DNA from: Planctomycetaceae bacterium
GTDB taxonomy: Bacteria > Planctomycetota > Planctomycetia > Planctomycetales > Planctomycetaceae
NCBI GenBank assembly: GCA_020638955.1
Contig: JACKHO010000004.1
Coordinates: forward strand, 558,001-622,000
Length of the DNA stretch: 64,000 bases
Reading direction: 5' to 3'
A program made the position numbers and the translations under genes. How positions within the stretch are numbered: position 1 is the first letter of the stretch; every line of letters starts with the position of its first letter. The notes below the pieces were generated by a model. The model was not told where the DNA came from. It did no database searches and saw nothing but the letters and a program-made list of their open reading frames with translations. Positions 9,257 through 18,284 of this stretch are shown here, in pieces.

Positions 9257-10369
9257 ATGAGAGTTCTTGTTAACGCGCTGTCGCTCGGCTGGTTGAGCGG
9301 TAAGCATGTCCTGTTCGGCCATTTGCGGCAGTTGGCCAAGTGGTCGGCTGGCAAGCATGAATTCCTGCTCCTGCATCGTGCAGATACTTCCATTAATGAG
9401 TTGAGTGACCTGCCCAATGTTTCCGGGATTGTCGCACCTGGCTCGGCCGCACACTGGACGACCCGTATGGCCTGGGAGTTTTTCTCGCTTCCACGTCTCA
9501 TGACGCAGCAGGGCGTTGACACCTATTTCACACCCACGGGAACTATCCTGCCGCGTTCGCCAGTTCCGCAGGTCACGCTCGCACAGAATCCCTGGTGTAT
9601 GATGCCGGGACTGCAGCGCGGCGCAAGTGAAAAGTTCAAAGCCTGGTTGCAGCGACGTGCTTATCGCAAGGCGTTTCGATCAGCCGATTTGATGGTCTAC
9701 AATTCGCAGCATATGCGGGATCTGTATCAGTCCATTTCACCGGGATTGCACGAACGCAATCAACTCGTCGCCTATCAGGGGATTGATGACGAAACTCACG
9801 ACCTCGCTGCTCAGTCGCAGGTGCCGCGAATCGATCATCGCATCCTGGCCGTTTCCGTTATGGCACATTGGAAAGGTGCCGAGGTCGTCGTGGCGGCCGT
9901 TGCAGGTATGAAAAAACGCGGTGTCGATGCCGAACTGAAGCTGGTCGGTCCCTGGGCTGACATGCAGTACCGTAGTCGCGTTGAAGCGGAAATTGCAGCT
10001 CAGGGTGTTTCCGATCGAGTTGAAATCGCCGGTCAGGTGACTCGCGAGGAGTTGCATCAGCACTATGCGTCGGCGCGAGTCTTTTGCCTGATGTCCCGCT
10101 GTGAATCCTTTGGCATTCCGGCCGTCGAAGCACAAGCATTCGGGACCCCGGTGGTCGGGAGTAGCGTATGTGCGATGCCAGAAATTGGTGGTGAGGGAGG
10201 CCACTTTGTATCGCCCGACAATGTCAGCGGCGTGGCCGATGCCCTGCAGAAACTGTTAACCGACTCCGAGCATTGGATTGACATGTCGCAACGTGCGAAA
10301 ACCAATGCTGCAAAATACCGTTGGGACGAATGCTCCCGACCATTAATGAAAATCTTTGACCTCGCCTGA
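9257..10369 (+). CDS. GT4-family glycosyltransferase
   Basis: This is a retaining GT-B glycosyltransferase, cytosolic or membrane-peripheral, that would add one sugar to a lipid-linked glycan. The N-terminal half holds the acceptor domain. The C-terminal Rossmann domain has AELKLVGPWAD (225-235), VEIAGQVTREEL (255-266) and the E-x7-E nucleotide-sugar motif CESFGIPAVEAQAFGTPVV (282-300, E283 and E291). At 370 residues it has the normal family length. ATG at 9257 is well placed for the family N-terminus (MRVLVNALSL). Its 3' end overlaps the next gene by 14 bp. Donor and acceptor cannot be deduced. Confidence 0.85.
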   Translation: MRVLVNALSLGWLSGKHVLFGHLRQLAKWSAGKHEFLLLHRADTSINELSDLPNVSGIVAPGSAAHWTTRMAWEFFSLPRLMTQQGVDTYFTPTGTILPRSPVPQVTLAQNPWCMMPGLQRGASEKFKAWLQRRAYRKAFRSADLMVYNSQHMRDLYQSISPGLHERNQLVAYQGIDDETHDLAAQSQVPRIDHRILAVSVMAHWKGAEVVVAAVAGMKKRGVDAELKLVGPWADMQYRSRVEAEIAAQGVSDRVEIAGQVTREELHQHYASARVFCLMSRCESFGIPAVEAQAFGTPVVGSSVCAMPEIGGEGGHFVSPDNVSGVADALQKLLTDSEHWIDMSQRAKTNAAKYRWDECSRPLMKIFDLA

Positions 10370-11642
10370 CACAACGTCCGCAGTGCCACCAGAAATAGCT
10401 GGTGAAACGACGAGTGGAATTAATCCCACTTCGCCGACGGGTGTGGGTACGTGGTGGGATCAATTGTTGGACGGCCTTTCGCGCGTCACGTCCTCTGGTC
10501 GTTACGTGCCCATCATCGATGGCTTTCGCTTCGTCGCCATTGTGGCGGTTATGCTGTTTCATGCGAACGAATCGTTGGTGGTCAGTCGCCCCGAACTGGA
10601 AACTCCCGCCCGCCAGACCCTGCTGTTTCATGTTTTGAAGGTCGGCAACGTCGGCGTGCCGCTCTTCTTCGCCATCAGTGGATTCATTCTGGCTTTGCCG
10701 TTTCTGGAGTCGTTTAAAAAACAGAAGCCATTTTCCGTGGGGAAGTATTTCCTGCGACGGCTGACGCGACTTGAGCCGCCGTACATTCTGAATCTATTGC
10801 TCGTCACGCTGTTGCTCATCGTGGTGAAGCGGGAAGCATTGAGCGAGCTTGCCGCACCATTGTTTGCTTCGCTGGGCTATGTTCACAATTTGGTATACGG
10901 TGAGATGAGCCGCATCAATTGCGTAGCGTGGTCACTCGAAATCGAAGTGCAGTTTTACATTCTCATGCCGGTGATGGCCTGGGTGATACTGCGCTTACCC
11001 ACTTCCGCACGGCGGATGGCGCTCGTCGGCATCATGCTGGCTTGTGTGCTTGCGAAGATGTTTCTCATCCCGCAACAAGGAGGCAGCGAAGTCGTTCAGC
11101 GTGTGAAGATGTCGCTTCTGTACTACTTCGATCATTTCCTTGTCGGCATTCTCCTGGCGGACGTTTACTTCACTGACTGGATCTCTCAACCGAAATCCGC
11201 GTTGCACTGGGACGCCATTGCGGCCGTCGCCTGGGGAATGATTGTCGTCAGCCAGTGGCGACTCTGGTCGCAGCACCTCCTGGTGTTGCCGATGTTCGTC
11301 GCGTATTACGCGTCGTTTCGAAGCCACTTTATTCGTCAGGCTCTGTCACTTAAATGGGTCACCGTTCTGGGCGGAATGTGTTACACGCTTTATTTGTATC
11401 ACTTCTTCGTCATCAGTCTGGTCAACAAGTTCACCATCCCACGTCTCGCTGGGTTCAGTTATGGACCATCGCTGGCCATTGAATTTGGACTCATCCTCCC
11501 AACTTCGGTCATCGTCGCGGCTGTGTTGTTCCGCCTCGTCGAACTCCCCTGCATGAAGTGGCGACCGTTTCAGTCCTCAACAGCTTCGCGGTCCTCAAGT
11601 TCACCAATTCACAGCAAGAGCGTACCTGAGCTAAATGTCTGA
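10356..11642 (+). CDS. Acyltransferase 3 (OafA-type) membrane O-acyltransferase
   Basis: This is a multi-pass acyltransferase that would move an acetyl or other short acyl group onto a sugar of the exported glycan. The first helix begins with the family signature YVPIIDGFRFVAIVAVMLFH (50-69), whose His69 matches the conserved residue near the start of acyltransferase 3 proteins. About ten membrane helices follow and there is no SGNH extension. The frame starts at TTG 10356, inside the end of the upstream GT gene. GTG at 10383 is an alternative, since the first 45 residues are poorly conserved in character. The 3' end overlaps the permease gene by 8 bp, indicating translational coupling. Confidence 0.85.
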   Translation: MTSPDTTSAVPPEIAGETTSGINPTSPTGVGTWWDQLLDGLSRVTSSGRYVPIIDGFRFVAIVAVMLFHANESLVVSRPELETPARQTLLFHVLKVGNVGVPLFFAISGFILALPFLESFKKQKPFSVGKYFLRRLTRLEPPYILNLLLVTLLLIVVKREALSELAAPLFASLGYVHNLVYGEMSRINCVAWSLEIEVQFYILMPVMAWVILRLPTSARRMALVGIMLACVLAKMFLIPQQGGSEVVQRVKMSLLYYFDHFLVGILLADVYFTDWISQPKSALHWDAIAAVAWGMIVVSQWRLWSQHLLVLPMFVAYYASFRSHFIRQALSLKWVTVLGGMCYTLYLYHFFVISLVNKFTIPRLAGFSYGPSLAIEFGLILPTSVIVAAVLFRLVELPCMKWRPFQSSTASRSSSSPIHSKSVPELNV

Positions 11643-12870
11643 GCAGAATTCAGTAACGGAGAATCTGCAAACCGGTGAGGTTGACGACAACCTGCCTGTA
11701 ACGGTCATTGTGCCACCTGCGGGTTGGATGGCACTCGATTTCGCCGATCTGTGGCGGTACCGGGAATTGCTGCTCTTGCTCACCTGGAGAAACATTTCGG
11801 CCCGGTATCGTCAAAGTGTTGTCGGGTACGGATGGGCGATTATCAGGCCCGTGCTCTCGATGCTCATCTTTACTTTTGTCTTCAGTCAAATTGCGGGCAT
11901 CAGCACGAGTCCTCCTCAAAACCTGGCGGTTGATGAAAACTTGCTCGCGGAACTAAAAGCCGACGACGAAATCGCTGCTCGGCTCTACGTCTTTCTGCAG
12001 GCCGATGCCATCAATGCTTCGCCTCGAACTAAGTCGTATGACAACGGTTCGGCACGGCGAAACTGGGACACTCTGTTCCACTCGGTCTTCCCCAATCAGG
12101 CAACACCCCCTGCGACGATTGAATCTGCCCAGTCGATGTTCCAACCTGCGATCGATCGACTGATCAGCAAGAACATCATTGCGAGCGCAAATTGGACGAA
12201 CGAACAAATCGCTGAAGAAAAGACGATTCCGCGATTAACCATTACGCCCTATCGACCACCTTCTCAGAAAGAGATCCCCTATGCGTTGTTCGCATTCACT
12301 GGACTCCTTCCCTGGATGTATTTCTCGGGGGCACTGAACGCCGCGACGACGAGCGTCGTGACTGGGGGAGCACTGCTGAAGAAAGTGTACTTCCCCAAAC
12401 TGATTCTCCCCATCGTGGCTGTCCTCGCTGGATTGGTGGACCTCGCCATTCAGTTAGTCGTTCTGGTCGTGCTCATTTTCTGGTATCAAATCGACGTAGG
12501 AATACATCTCCTCTTTGCCCCCGTGTTTATCCTGGCGGCTGCAGTCACGTCTCTGGCAATCGGTCTGTGGCTGACAGCATTGAACGTGAAGTACCGCGAC
12601 GTCGGGCAGGCAATTCCGTTTATCGTTCAAACGTGGATGTGGCTCAGTCCGGTCGTCTATCCCAGCAGCAAGGTTCCCGCTCAGTTGCAGGGGCTGTATG
12701 CATTGAATCCAATGGTGGGAGTCATTGAAGGCTTCCGTTGGTCCATTGTTGGTGAAGCTCCGCCCGACTGGTCCTCGGTCGCCATTTCCTTCACCGTCGT
12801 GTTGTTCCTGCTCGTTTCCGGGATGTACTACTTCCGGCGGACAGAAACCACGTTCGCAGACATCATTTAA
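11635..12870 (+). CDS. ABC-2 polysaccharide exporter permease (Wzm-like) with large periplasmic insert
   Basis: This is the membrane subunit of an ABC exporter for surface polysaccharide, pairing with the ATPase gene 13 bp downstream. The N-terminal cytoplasmic stretch LWRYRELLLLLTWRNISARY (39-58) and the first helix GWAIIRPVLSMLIFTFVF (66-83) are typical. After a gap, IPYALFAFTGLLPWMYFSG (214-232), KVYFPKLILP and the SPVVYPSSKVP loop complete an ordinary Wzm. It is 411 residues long where 260-280 is usual. The excess is an insert at about 90-212, between helices 1 and 2, rich in polar residues (FLQADAINASPRTKSYDNG, MFQPAIDRLISKNIIASANW). The reading frame is intact through the insert. Confidence 0.9.
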   Translation: MSEQNSVTENLQTGEVDDNLPVTVIVPPAGWMALDFADLWRYRELLLLLTWRNISARYRQSVVGYGWAIIRPVLSMLIFTFVFSQIAGISTSPPQNLAVDENLLAELKADDEIAARLYVFLQADAINASPRTKSYDNGSARRNWDTLFHSVFPNQATPPATIESAQSMFQPAIDRLISKNIIASANWTNEQIAEEKTIPRLTITPYRPPSQKEIPYALFAFTGLLPWMYFSGALNAATTSVVTGGALLKKVYFPKLILPIVAVLAGLVDLAIQLVVLVVLIFWYQIDVGIHLLFAPVFILAAAVTSLAIGLWLTALNVKYRDVGQAIPFIVQTWMWLSPVVYPSSKVPAQLQGLYALNPMVGVIEGFRWSIVGEAPPDWSSVAISFTVVLFLLVSGMYYFRRTETTFADII

Positions 12871-12883
12871 CAGGCCGAAATAA

Positions 12884-14158
12884 GTGGCGGCAATTACCGT
12901 CGAGAATTTGAGCAAACGGTTCCAACTGGGACTCACGCACGCCGGTTCCATTCGCAATTTGGTGAATGGATTCTTGAGCCGTGTTGTCGGTCGCAATCGC
13001 AGCCAGGGTTCCCATGTGCTGCCGGAACATGCCGACCGGGTTGATGAAGAAAACAACTTCTGGGCACTCAAAAATGTCTCCTTCACCGTCCAACCCGGCG
13101 AAGTTGTCGGCATCATTGGCAAGAACGGTGCGGGAAAGAGCACACTGCTGAAAATCCTCAGTCGTATCACGAGCCCTTCCGAGGGACGGATTACCTTGCG
13201 GGGTCGGGTCGCCAGCCTGCTCGAGGTCGGGACAGGATTTCATCCCGAACTGACCGGACGCGAAAACGTTTACCTCAACGGCACCATCCTCGGGATGACG
13301 CGTCAGGAAATTGATCGACAATTCGATGGGATTGTCGACTTCGCCGGCGTGTCGCGTTTCATCGACACTCCGGTCAAGCGCTACAGCAGTGGGATGACGG
13401 TCCGGTTGGGATTCGCCGTTGCCGCCCATCTCGACCCAGAAATCCTCATCGTCGATGAAGTACTCGCCGTGGGTGACGTCGAGTTTCAAAAAAAGTGTCT
13501 CGGCAAAATGCAGGATGTCTCTCGCTCGGGACGCACCGTGCTGTTTGTCAGTCACAACATGGCGTCAATTCGCGCACTCACCAAAAACACGCTCCTCATT
13601 TCTCGCGGCGAATTGCTGTTTAATGGGCCAACCTCGGAAGCTGTCAGTCGTTATCTCGCCGAGAACTCCAAACGCATGGCCGCGGACGGAGACGTGTCCA
13701 CCATCGAACGGCCCTTCGACGGACTCTCCCGCGAAATGGAAATGCACCGCCTGTCGCTCGTGAACGCGAATGTCGAGGAGGGACAGGCGGCGGAAATGAA
13801 AATCACTGTTCATTCTGAGCGTAGTTCTGAAGATTTCCTCGTCGGCCTGACATTCTTCCGTGACGATGCAACACCTTTAGGAAGCACATTCAGTCCTGCC
13901 CTGAGAGGACCGGCTGTCGGGCGTAACATCGAATACACACTCAGCTTGCCGACGGAACAACTGACCCCCGGACAATACTACTGCTCCATTTCCATCGCAG
14001 ATGTCCGCACCGCTGGCCGGCGACTGTTCGATTCCCTCTCCGACGTCCTTCCGTTTGAGGTTCATCCTCAAGCAGTGGATGCGCGGGGCTGGGCAAAGTC
14101 GTGGGGCGTCATGCGACTTCCGGAAATGGCTGTCAAATCTGAGGGGGGATCGGCATGA
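12884..14158 (+). CDS. ABC polysaccharide exporter ATPase (Wzt-like) with C-terminal carbohydrate-binding-type domain
   Basis: This subunit powers export of the finished glycan with the upstream permease. Walker A GKNGAGKST is at 79-87, the signature YSSGM at 167-171, and Walker B ILIVDE at 187-192 followed by the D-loop. The N-terminal ATPase is preceded by the extended loop typical of Wzt/TagH (residues 15-60). Residues about 260-400 form an extra beta-sandwich resembling Wzt_C, the domain that in E. coli O8/O9a recognises the terminally modified chain. That would make export depend on a chain-end modification. The start is GTG at 12884 (MAAITVENLSKRF). The stop overlaps the next start as ATGA. 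Confidence 0.93.
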   Translation: MAAITVENLSKRFQLGLTHAGSIRNLVNGFLSRVVGRNRSQGSHVLPEHADRVDEENNFWALKNVSFTVQPGEVVGIIGKNGAGKSTLLKILSRITSPSEGRITLRGRVASLLEVGTGFHPELTGRENVYLNGTILGMTRQEIDRQFDGIVDFAGVSRFIDTPVKRYSSGMTVRLGFAVAAHLDPEILIVDEVLAVGDVEFQKKCLGKMQDVSRSGRTVLFVSHNMASIRALTKNTLLISRGELLFNGPTSEAVSRYLAENSKRMAADGDVSTIERPFDGLSREMEMHRLSLVNANVEEGQAAEMKITVHSERSSEDFLVGLTFFRDDATPLGSTFSPALRGPAVGRNIEYTLSLPTEQLTPGQYYCSISIADVRTAGRRLFDSLSDVLPFEVHPQAVDARGWAKSWGVMRLPEMAVKSEGGSA

Positions 14159-15168
14159 CGCAAACCGAAACTCCGCCAGTGCCAGACAGTCAGTCCGTTC
14201 GACAAACTGAGTCGGTGCGATGCGTCGATTGCGGTAGTGATTCGGTGATTAACCGTGGTCCCTGCAAGTTGACCTCCGCTATTGATGGATTGCCCGAATA
14301 CGAGAAGCAACTCATCAACGACCGTGGGGCCGGTCATCTCTATCAGTGCAATTCCTGCGGGCTCGGTTTTCGCTTTCCGCAAGTTAGCGAAGCGGAATTA
14401 CAGGCACTGTATGCCAACATGCCCACGCGGCGTTGGAAGTATGAACAACAGACCAACACGGCATGGCAACTCGCCAACAAGTGGTTGAGCGGTGTGACGC
14501 TGGCTGATTCGAAGAAGGCGAAGCTGCTGGATGTCGGTGCGTTTGACGGCATCTTCCTGAAGTCATTGGGCAATACATGGGAACGCTACGCCATTGAACC
14601 TTCAGCGAATGCGTGCGAGTCACTTGAGGAACTGGGCGTCACGGTCATTGACCGCTTCCTGAATCCTCCTGCGTCCGAATACGCCGAACTGTTTGATGTC
14701 GTCACCCTGTTCGATGTATTCGAACATTTACGTCAGCCGGGACATTCATTGAGCGACGCCGTGCAGTTCCTCAAGCCGGGCGGGCATCTCATCGTGTCTA
14801 CCGGCAACTGTGCCCACTGGACATGGAAATGGCTGGAGGGCGACCACTGGTATTGCCATCCGCTTCAGCATCTAACCTTCGCGACACCAAGTTTCTTTAG
14901 CAACTGGGCAGTACAAAACGATTGCCGGGTTCGTCAAATGGCGCCGCACTCGCATCATCCCGGAAAATTCAGTAAGCGGTTCGAGCGGGTCTTGGAAACA
15001 ATGGTTTGGGGAGGACTCAAATCGAATTGGCTCAGACCTGTCTCGTCGCTTTGCATGCGGATTCCGGGGCTTGGTTATTTACGACACCGGGCGACCGGTC
15101 CCTACGCACCAGAATTGGCCGATCATCTTTTCGTGGTCCTGGAAAAAGGAAAAGCTCCCGTGGCATAG
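14155..15168 (+). CDS. Class I SAM-dependent methyltransferase with N-terminal zinc ribbon
   Basis: Predicted methyltransferase acting on a sugar or glycan intermediate. Two Cys pairs, CVDC (23-26) and CNSC (65-68), form a zinc-ribbon-like N-terminal element common in glycan-cluster methyltransferases. SAM motif I is LLDVGAFDG (124-132). Motif II/III regions follow (VVTLFDVFEHL, LKPGGHLIVSTGN). The central Methyltransf_23-like fold is complete and the C-terminal 80 residues are basic. It starts four bases before the end of the exporter ATPase gene, so it may be co-translated with the exporter. With a Wzt_C domain next door, a chain-terminating methylation is an attractive but unproven idea. 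Confidence 0.82.
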   Translation: MTQTETPPVPDSQSVRQTESVRCVDCGSDSVINRGPCKLTSAIDGLPEYEKQLINDRGAGHLYQCNSCGLGFRFPQVSEAELQALYANMPTRRWKYEQQTNTAWQLANKWLSGVTLADSKKAKLLDVGAFDGIFLKSLGNTWERYAIEPSANACESLEELGVTVIDRFLNPPASEYAELFDVVTLFDVFEHLRQPGHSLSDAVQFLKPGGHLIVSTGNCAHWTWKWLEGDHWYCHPLQHLTFATPSFFSNWAVQNDCRVRQMAPHSHHPGKFSKRFERVLETMVWGGLKSNWLRPVSSLCMRIPGLGYLRHRATGPYAPELADHLFVVLEKGKAPVA

Positions 15169-15189
15169 TTGCCACACGAGCAAGCCAGC

Positions 15190-15930
15190 ATGTTGAGAGG
15201 AAAAATTAGAAAGTGGTTGTTGAACCTCGGATGGGATGTCCGCCGGACGTCCTCCTGGGCGGTCCACAAGCGTGCCGAAGTTCATCGGCAGGAATTGGAC
15301 AAGTGGCGCATTCTGAAAACGCTGAGTCCCGAGGCCGTTTTGGACATTGGCGCCAACACCGGACAGTTCGCCGAACTTGTACGTGAGTTGCTGCCGCAAG
15401 TTCGAATTATCTCATTCGAACCTCTGCAGGACTGTTTCGCCAAGTTGCAGGAAAAGAAACAGCAGCTGGCACCGCACGACTGTTATCACTGTGCGTTGGG
15501 AGCAGAGAACGGGAAGCACATTATTCATCGCAACAATTTCACTCCAAGTTCGTCCCTGCTGGAAATGCAGTCGCGGCACAAGGAAGAACTCCCCCGCACG
15601 GAGCAAACTTTCCCTGAAGAAATTCAGCTTCGCCGACTTGATGATCTGGCCCCGGAACTGACTCTTCCCGAGAACTTCTTCGTGAAAATCGACGTGCAGG
15701 GATACACGGCGCCCGTGCTACACGGCGGGGAACAAACACTTCGCAAAGCCGCCGCAATTGTCGCTGAAGTCAGTTTGCAGCCGCTGTACTCTGGTGAAAC
15801 GCGGTTTGCCGAAGCGTATGAGATTTTGACTTCCTGGGGATTCGAATATCGGGGCAACCTCGACCAGTGGATTAGCCGCAAAGACGCTCGCATTCTCCAG
15901 TGTGATTGTCTCTTCGAACGTGTGACATAG
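15190..15930 (+). CDS. FkbM-family methyltransferase
   Basis: SAM-dependent O-methyltransferase of the FkbM family, which methylates hydroxyls of natural products and glycans. Motif I VLDIGANTGQF is at 50-60, FEP at 76-78, and the family signature NFFVKIDVQGYTAPVLHGG lies near 160. The chosen ATG at 15190 begins MLRGKIRKWLLNLGW; a TTG at 15169 would add seven residues. It follows the zinc-ribbon methyltransferase directly. Its length of about 246 residues is normal. It overlaps nothing; the epimerase gene starts 23 bp later. Confidence 0.85.
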   Translation: MLRGKIRKWLLNLGWDVRRTSSWAVHKRAEVHRQELDKWRILKTLSPEAVLDIGANTGQFAELVRELLPQVRIISFEPLQDCFAKLQEKKQQLAPHDCYHCALGAENGKHIIHRNNFTPSSSLLEMQSRHKEELPRTEQTFPEEIQLRRLDDLAPELTLPENFFVKIDVQGYTAPVLHGGEQTLRKAAAIVAEVSLQPLYSGETRFAEAYEILTSWGFEYRGNLDQWISRKDARILQCDCLFERVT

Positions 15931-15953
15931 TTTCATTGATTCAAGTTGACAGT

Positions 15954-17018
15954 ATGAGTTCACTTCCAGCAAAAGTTTTGGTCACAGGTTCATCCGGTCT
16001 CATCGGATCGGAAGCCGTACGTTCGCTCGACGCGTTGGGCGTGCAGGTGTTTGGCGTCGACAACAACATGCGAGCCGACTTCTTCGGTCCAGCCGGTGAC
16101 ACGTCCTGGAATCTGGCGAAGCTGAAAGAAAAGTGCAGCCGGTTTACGCATTGCCCGCTCGACATTCGCGATCGAGCCGGAGTGCTGAAACTGGTGGCCG
16201 AATTGCAGCCGGACATGATTGTTCATACCGCCGCACAGCCTTCGCACGATCTCGCTGCCGACCGTCCGTTTGATGACTTCGACGTTAATGCTGTAGGAAC
16301 ACTGAATCTACTCGAAGCGGCGCGTCAGTCAGCAGGCGACACCGTGTTCATCCACATGAGCACGAACAAAGTCTACGGTGATCGACCAAATACGTTGCCA
16401 CTTGTCGAGCTGGAAACCCGCTGGGAATACGCCGACGAATGTGACTACGGAGGAGTCAGCGAGACCATGAGCATCGACCAATCGATGCACAGCCTGTTCG
16501 GCGCAAGCAAGGTCGCCGCCGATGTCATGGCTCAGGAGTACGGCAAGTACTTCGGATTGAAAACCTGTATTTTCCGCGGCGGTTGTTTGACGGGATCAAG
16601 TCACTCAGGAGCCCAGCAACATGGATTCCTGAACTATCTGTTCAAAGTGGCCTCAGAGGGCGGCCACTACACGATTTTTGGATACAAGGGAAAGCAGGTT
16701 CGCGACCAAATCCATAGCGAAGACGTCGTGAAGGCCATGCTGGCATACTTTACAAATCCACAACCTGGCGAGGTCTACAACCTCGGAGGTGGACGGGAGA
16801 ATTCCGCCAGTGTGCTGGAATGCATTGGCCTTGTCGAGCAAATCTCTGGCAAGAAGCTGAGCCACTCCTACTCCGACAATGCCCGCAAAGGCGACCACAT
16901 TTGCTACATCAGCGATTTGTCAAAACTCAAGCAGCATTTCCCGGGTTGGTTAATTACCCGTTCGCTGGACAGCATTTGCCAGGAAATGTGGGATTCACTG
17001 AATGACAATCGTGGCTGA
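15954..17018 (+). CDS. NAD-dependent epimerase/dehydratase, CDP-paratose-2-epimerase-like, with Phe in the YxxxK motif
   Basis: Extended SDR protein expected to interconvert a nucleotide-activated sugar. The NAD motif TGSSGLIG is at 11-18, HMSTNKVYGDRP at 134-144, and the substrate-loop FRGGCLTG further on. The GKQVRDQIHSEDVV segment and a C-terminal cap are complete. The active-site YxxxK appears as FGASK (182-186), so the catalytic Tyr is Phe while Lys186 and the preceding Ser/Thr are kept. The overall layout resembles CDP-tyvelose/paratose 2-epimerase (RfbE). ATG at 15954 was chosen because residues encoded upstream are not family-like. The product overlaps the next GT gene by 17 bp. Confidence 0.8.
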   Translation: MSSLPAKVLVTGSSGLIGSEAVRSLDALGVQVFGVDNNMRADFFGPAGDTSWNLAKLKEKCSRFTHCPLDIRDRAGVLKLVAELQPDMIVHTAAQPSHDLAADRPFDDFDVNAVGTLNLLEAARQSAGDTVFIHMSTNKVYGDRPNTLPLVELETRWEYADECDYGGVSETMSIDQSMHSLFGASKVAADVMAQEYGKYFGLKTCIFRGGCLTGSSHSGAQQHGFLNYLFKVASEGGHYTIFGYKGKQVRDQIHSEDVVKAMLAYFTNPQPGEVYNLGGGRENSASVLECIGLVEQISGKKLSHSYSDNARKGDHICYISDLSKLKQHFPGWLITRSLDSICQEMWDSLNDNRG

Positions 17019-18270
17019 GTCACAGCCTGACATCATTGAAAAGTCGGCCCAAGCAGCACCTCTTCGCGTGTTGCTGGTGGCTGGAACGTCGCCTGGGGAA
17101 CCCGGCGTTGGCGGAGTCATATTGCGTGATTTGGTCTCGACACATGGTGCCGAAAACATGCATGCCTGCTGGCTGAATCCCAATCGAGACAAGCAGCCTC
17201 ATTACATCCCGGAGCTGGCGACCACGTTCTTCGAGCGTCGATATGAGACTGGTTGGCGTCCTATATCTGGACCAGTTGGCGAACTCATTTCCTGTGTTGC
17301 GACGAAGACTCTGCGGCGCCCCTTAGTCAACCGTGCAGTGCAAGGAGTTCAGCAACAAGTCGCCCAGTTCAAGCCCGATGTCGTCCTCTGCGTACTCGAG
17401 TCCGGAATGGCCGTGCAGGTGATGGCCCGCCTGGTGAAGAGTCTTACAATTCCCGTCCGAACCATCGTCTGGGATGACGTCGACACGTTTTGTCCAGACG
17501 GCAACCTCGACCACTGGACACGCATCACCATCGCGAAAGACTTCAAGACTGTACTCCAGGCCAGTGAGTGTGTAGCGGTTATTTGCGAGAACATGCAGGC
17601 CGCCTACCAACGGGACTACGGCATCGACAGTTTTGTGTTGCGGCACGGCATGCCCCAGGTTGAAGGAGCATCATCACGCTCACAAAAAGGTGATGATGTC
17701 CTGCGAATTGGCTTCGCCGGTTCAATAACCACGCCCGACTGTATTCGCAGTTTTATCAGCACACTCGATGGTTTGGGATGGAACATCGCGGGGAGAAAAG
17801 TTTGCCTGCGAATGTTGGGAGCTCGGTTTCAGTTGGGAACCTTGAGCAAACAGTGGATTGAATACTTAGGCTGGCGTGACGTATCAGAAACCCGCGATTT
17901 ACTCGGCGAATGCGACTTACTGTATCTACCGCAATCGTTTGAACCGAAACTCCGCCACCTCTCCGAGCTTTCCTTTCCCACAAAACTCTCTACGTACGTC
18001 GCCGCCCGCCGTCCCATCCTGCTGCAGGCCCCAGAGTACGCGTCGCTACGAGAATTCTGGGCACGCTATCCGCTCGGTCCAGTCATTGAATCGCTGGATG
18101 CGAAGGATGTTCAATCTGGCATTGAAGCCATCGTCCATTGTGATGACGCGCAGCAAGCGAACTGGTTGCAGACCATTGCCAAAGCCCATGAAGAAGCACT
18201 CAGCGAAGACCTCTTCCGGCAGGGCGTAAATCGACTCCTCGCACCGCAAGCATCGAGCAGGACGTCGTAG
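17002..18270 (+). CDS. Glycosyltransferase, GT-B fold (GT4-like)
   Basis: Predicted glycosyltransferase. The N-terminal domain shows LRVLLVAGTSPGEPGVGG (about 21-38), a glycine-rich acceptor-side loop. The C-terminal half has the second Rossmann domain (IGFAGSITTPDCIRSF, then IEYLGWRD) and a donor-site region LSFPTKLSTYVAARRPIL, where the canonical E-x7-E is reduced. It is therefore a divergent GT4-like enzyme. ATG at 17002 overlaps the epimerase end by 17 bp. The sugar specificity is unknown. Confidence 0.75.
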   Translation: MTIVAESQPDIIEKSAQAAPLRVLLVAGTSPGEPGVGGVILRDLVSTHGAENMHACWLNPNRDKQPHYIPELATTFFERRYETGWRPISGPVGELISCVATKTLRRPLVNRAVQGVQQQVAQFKPDVVLCVLESGMAVQVMARLVKSLTIPVRTIVWDDVDTFCPDGNLDHWTRITIAKDFKTVLQASECVAVICENMQAAYQRDYGIDSFVLRHGMPQVEGASSRSQKGDDVLRIGFAGSITTPDCIRSFISTLDGLGWNIAGRKVCLRMLGARFQLGTLSKQWIEYLGWRDVSETRDLLGECDLLYLPQSFEPKLRHLSELSFPTKLSTYVAARRPILLQAPEYASLREFWARYPLGPVIESLDAKDVQSGIEAIVHCDDAQQANWLQTIAKAHEEALSEDLFRQGVNRLLAPQASSRTS

Positions 18271-18284
18271 CTCAGGTGCTGGAA

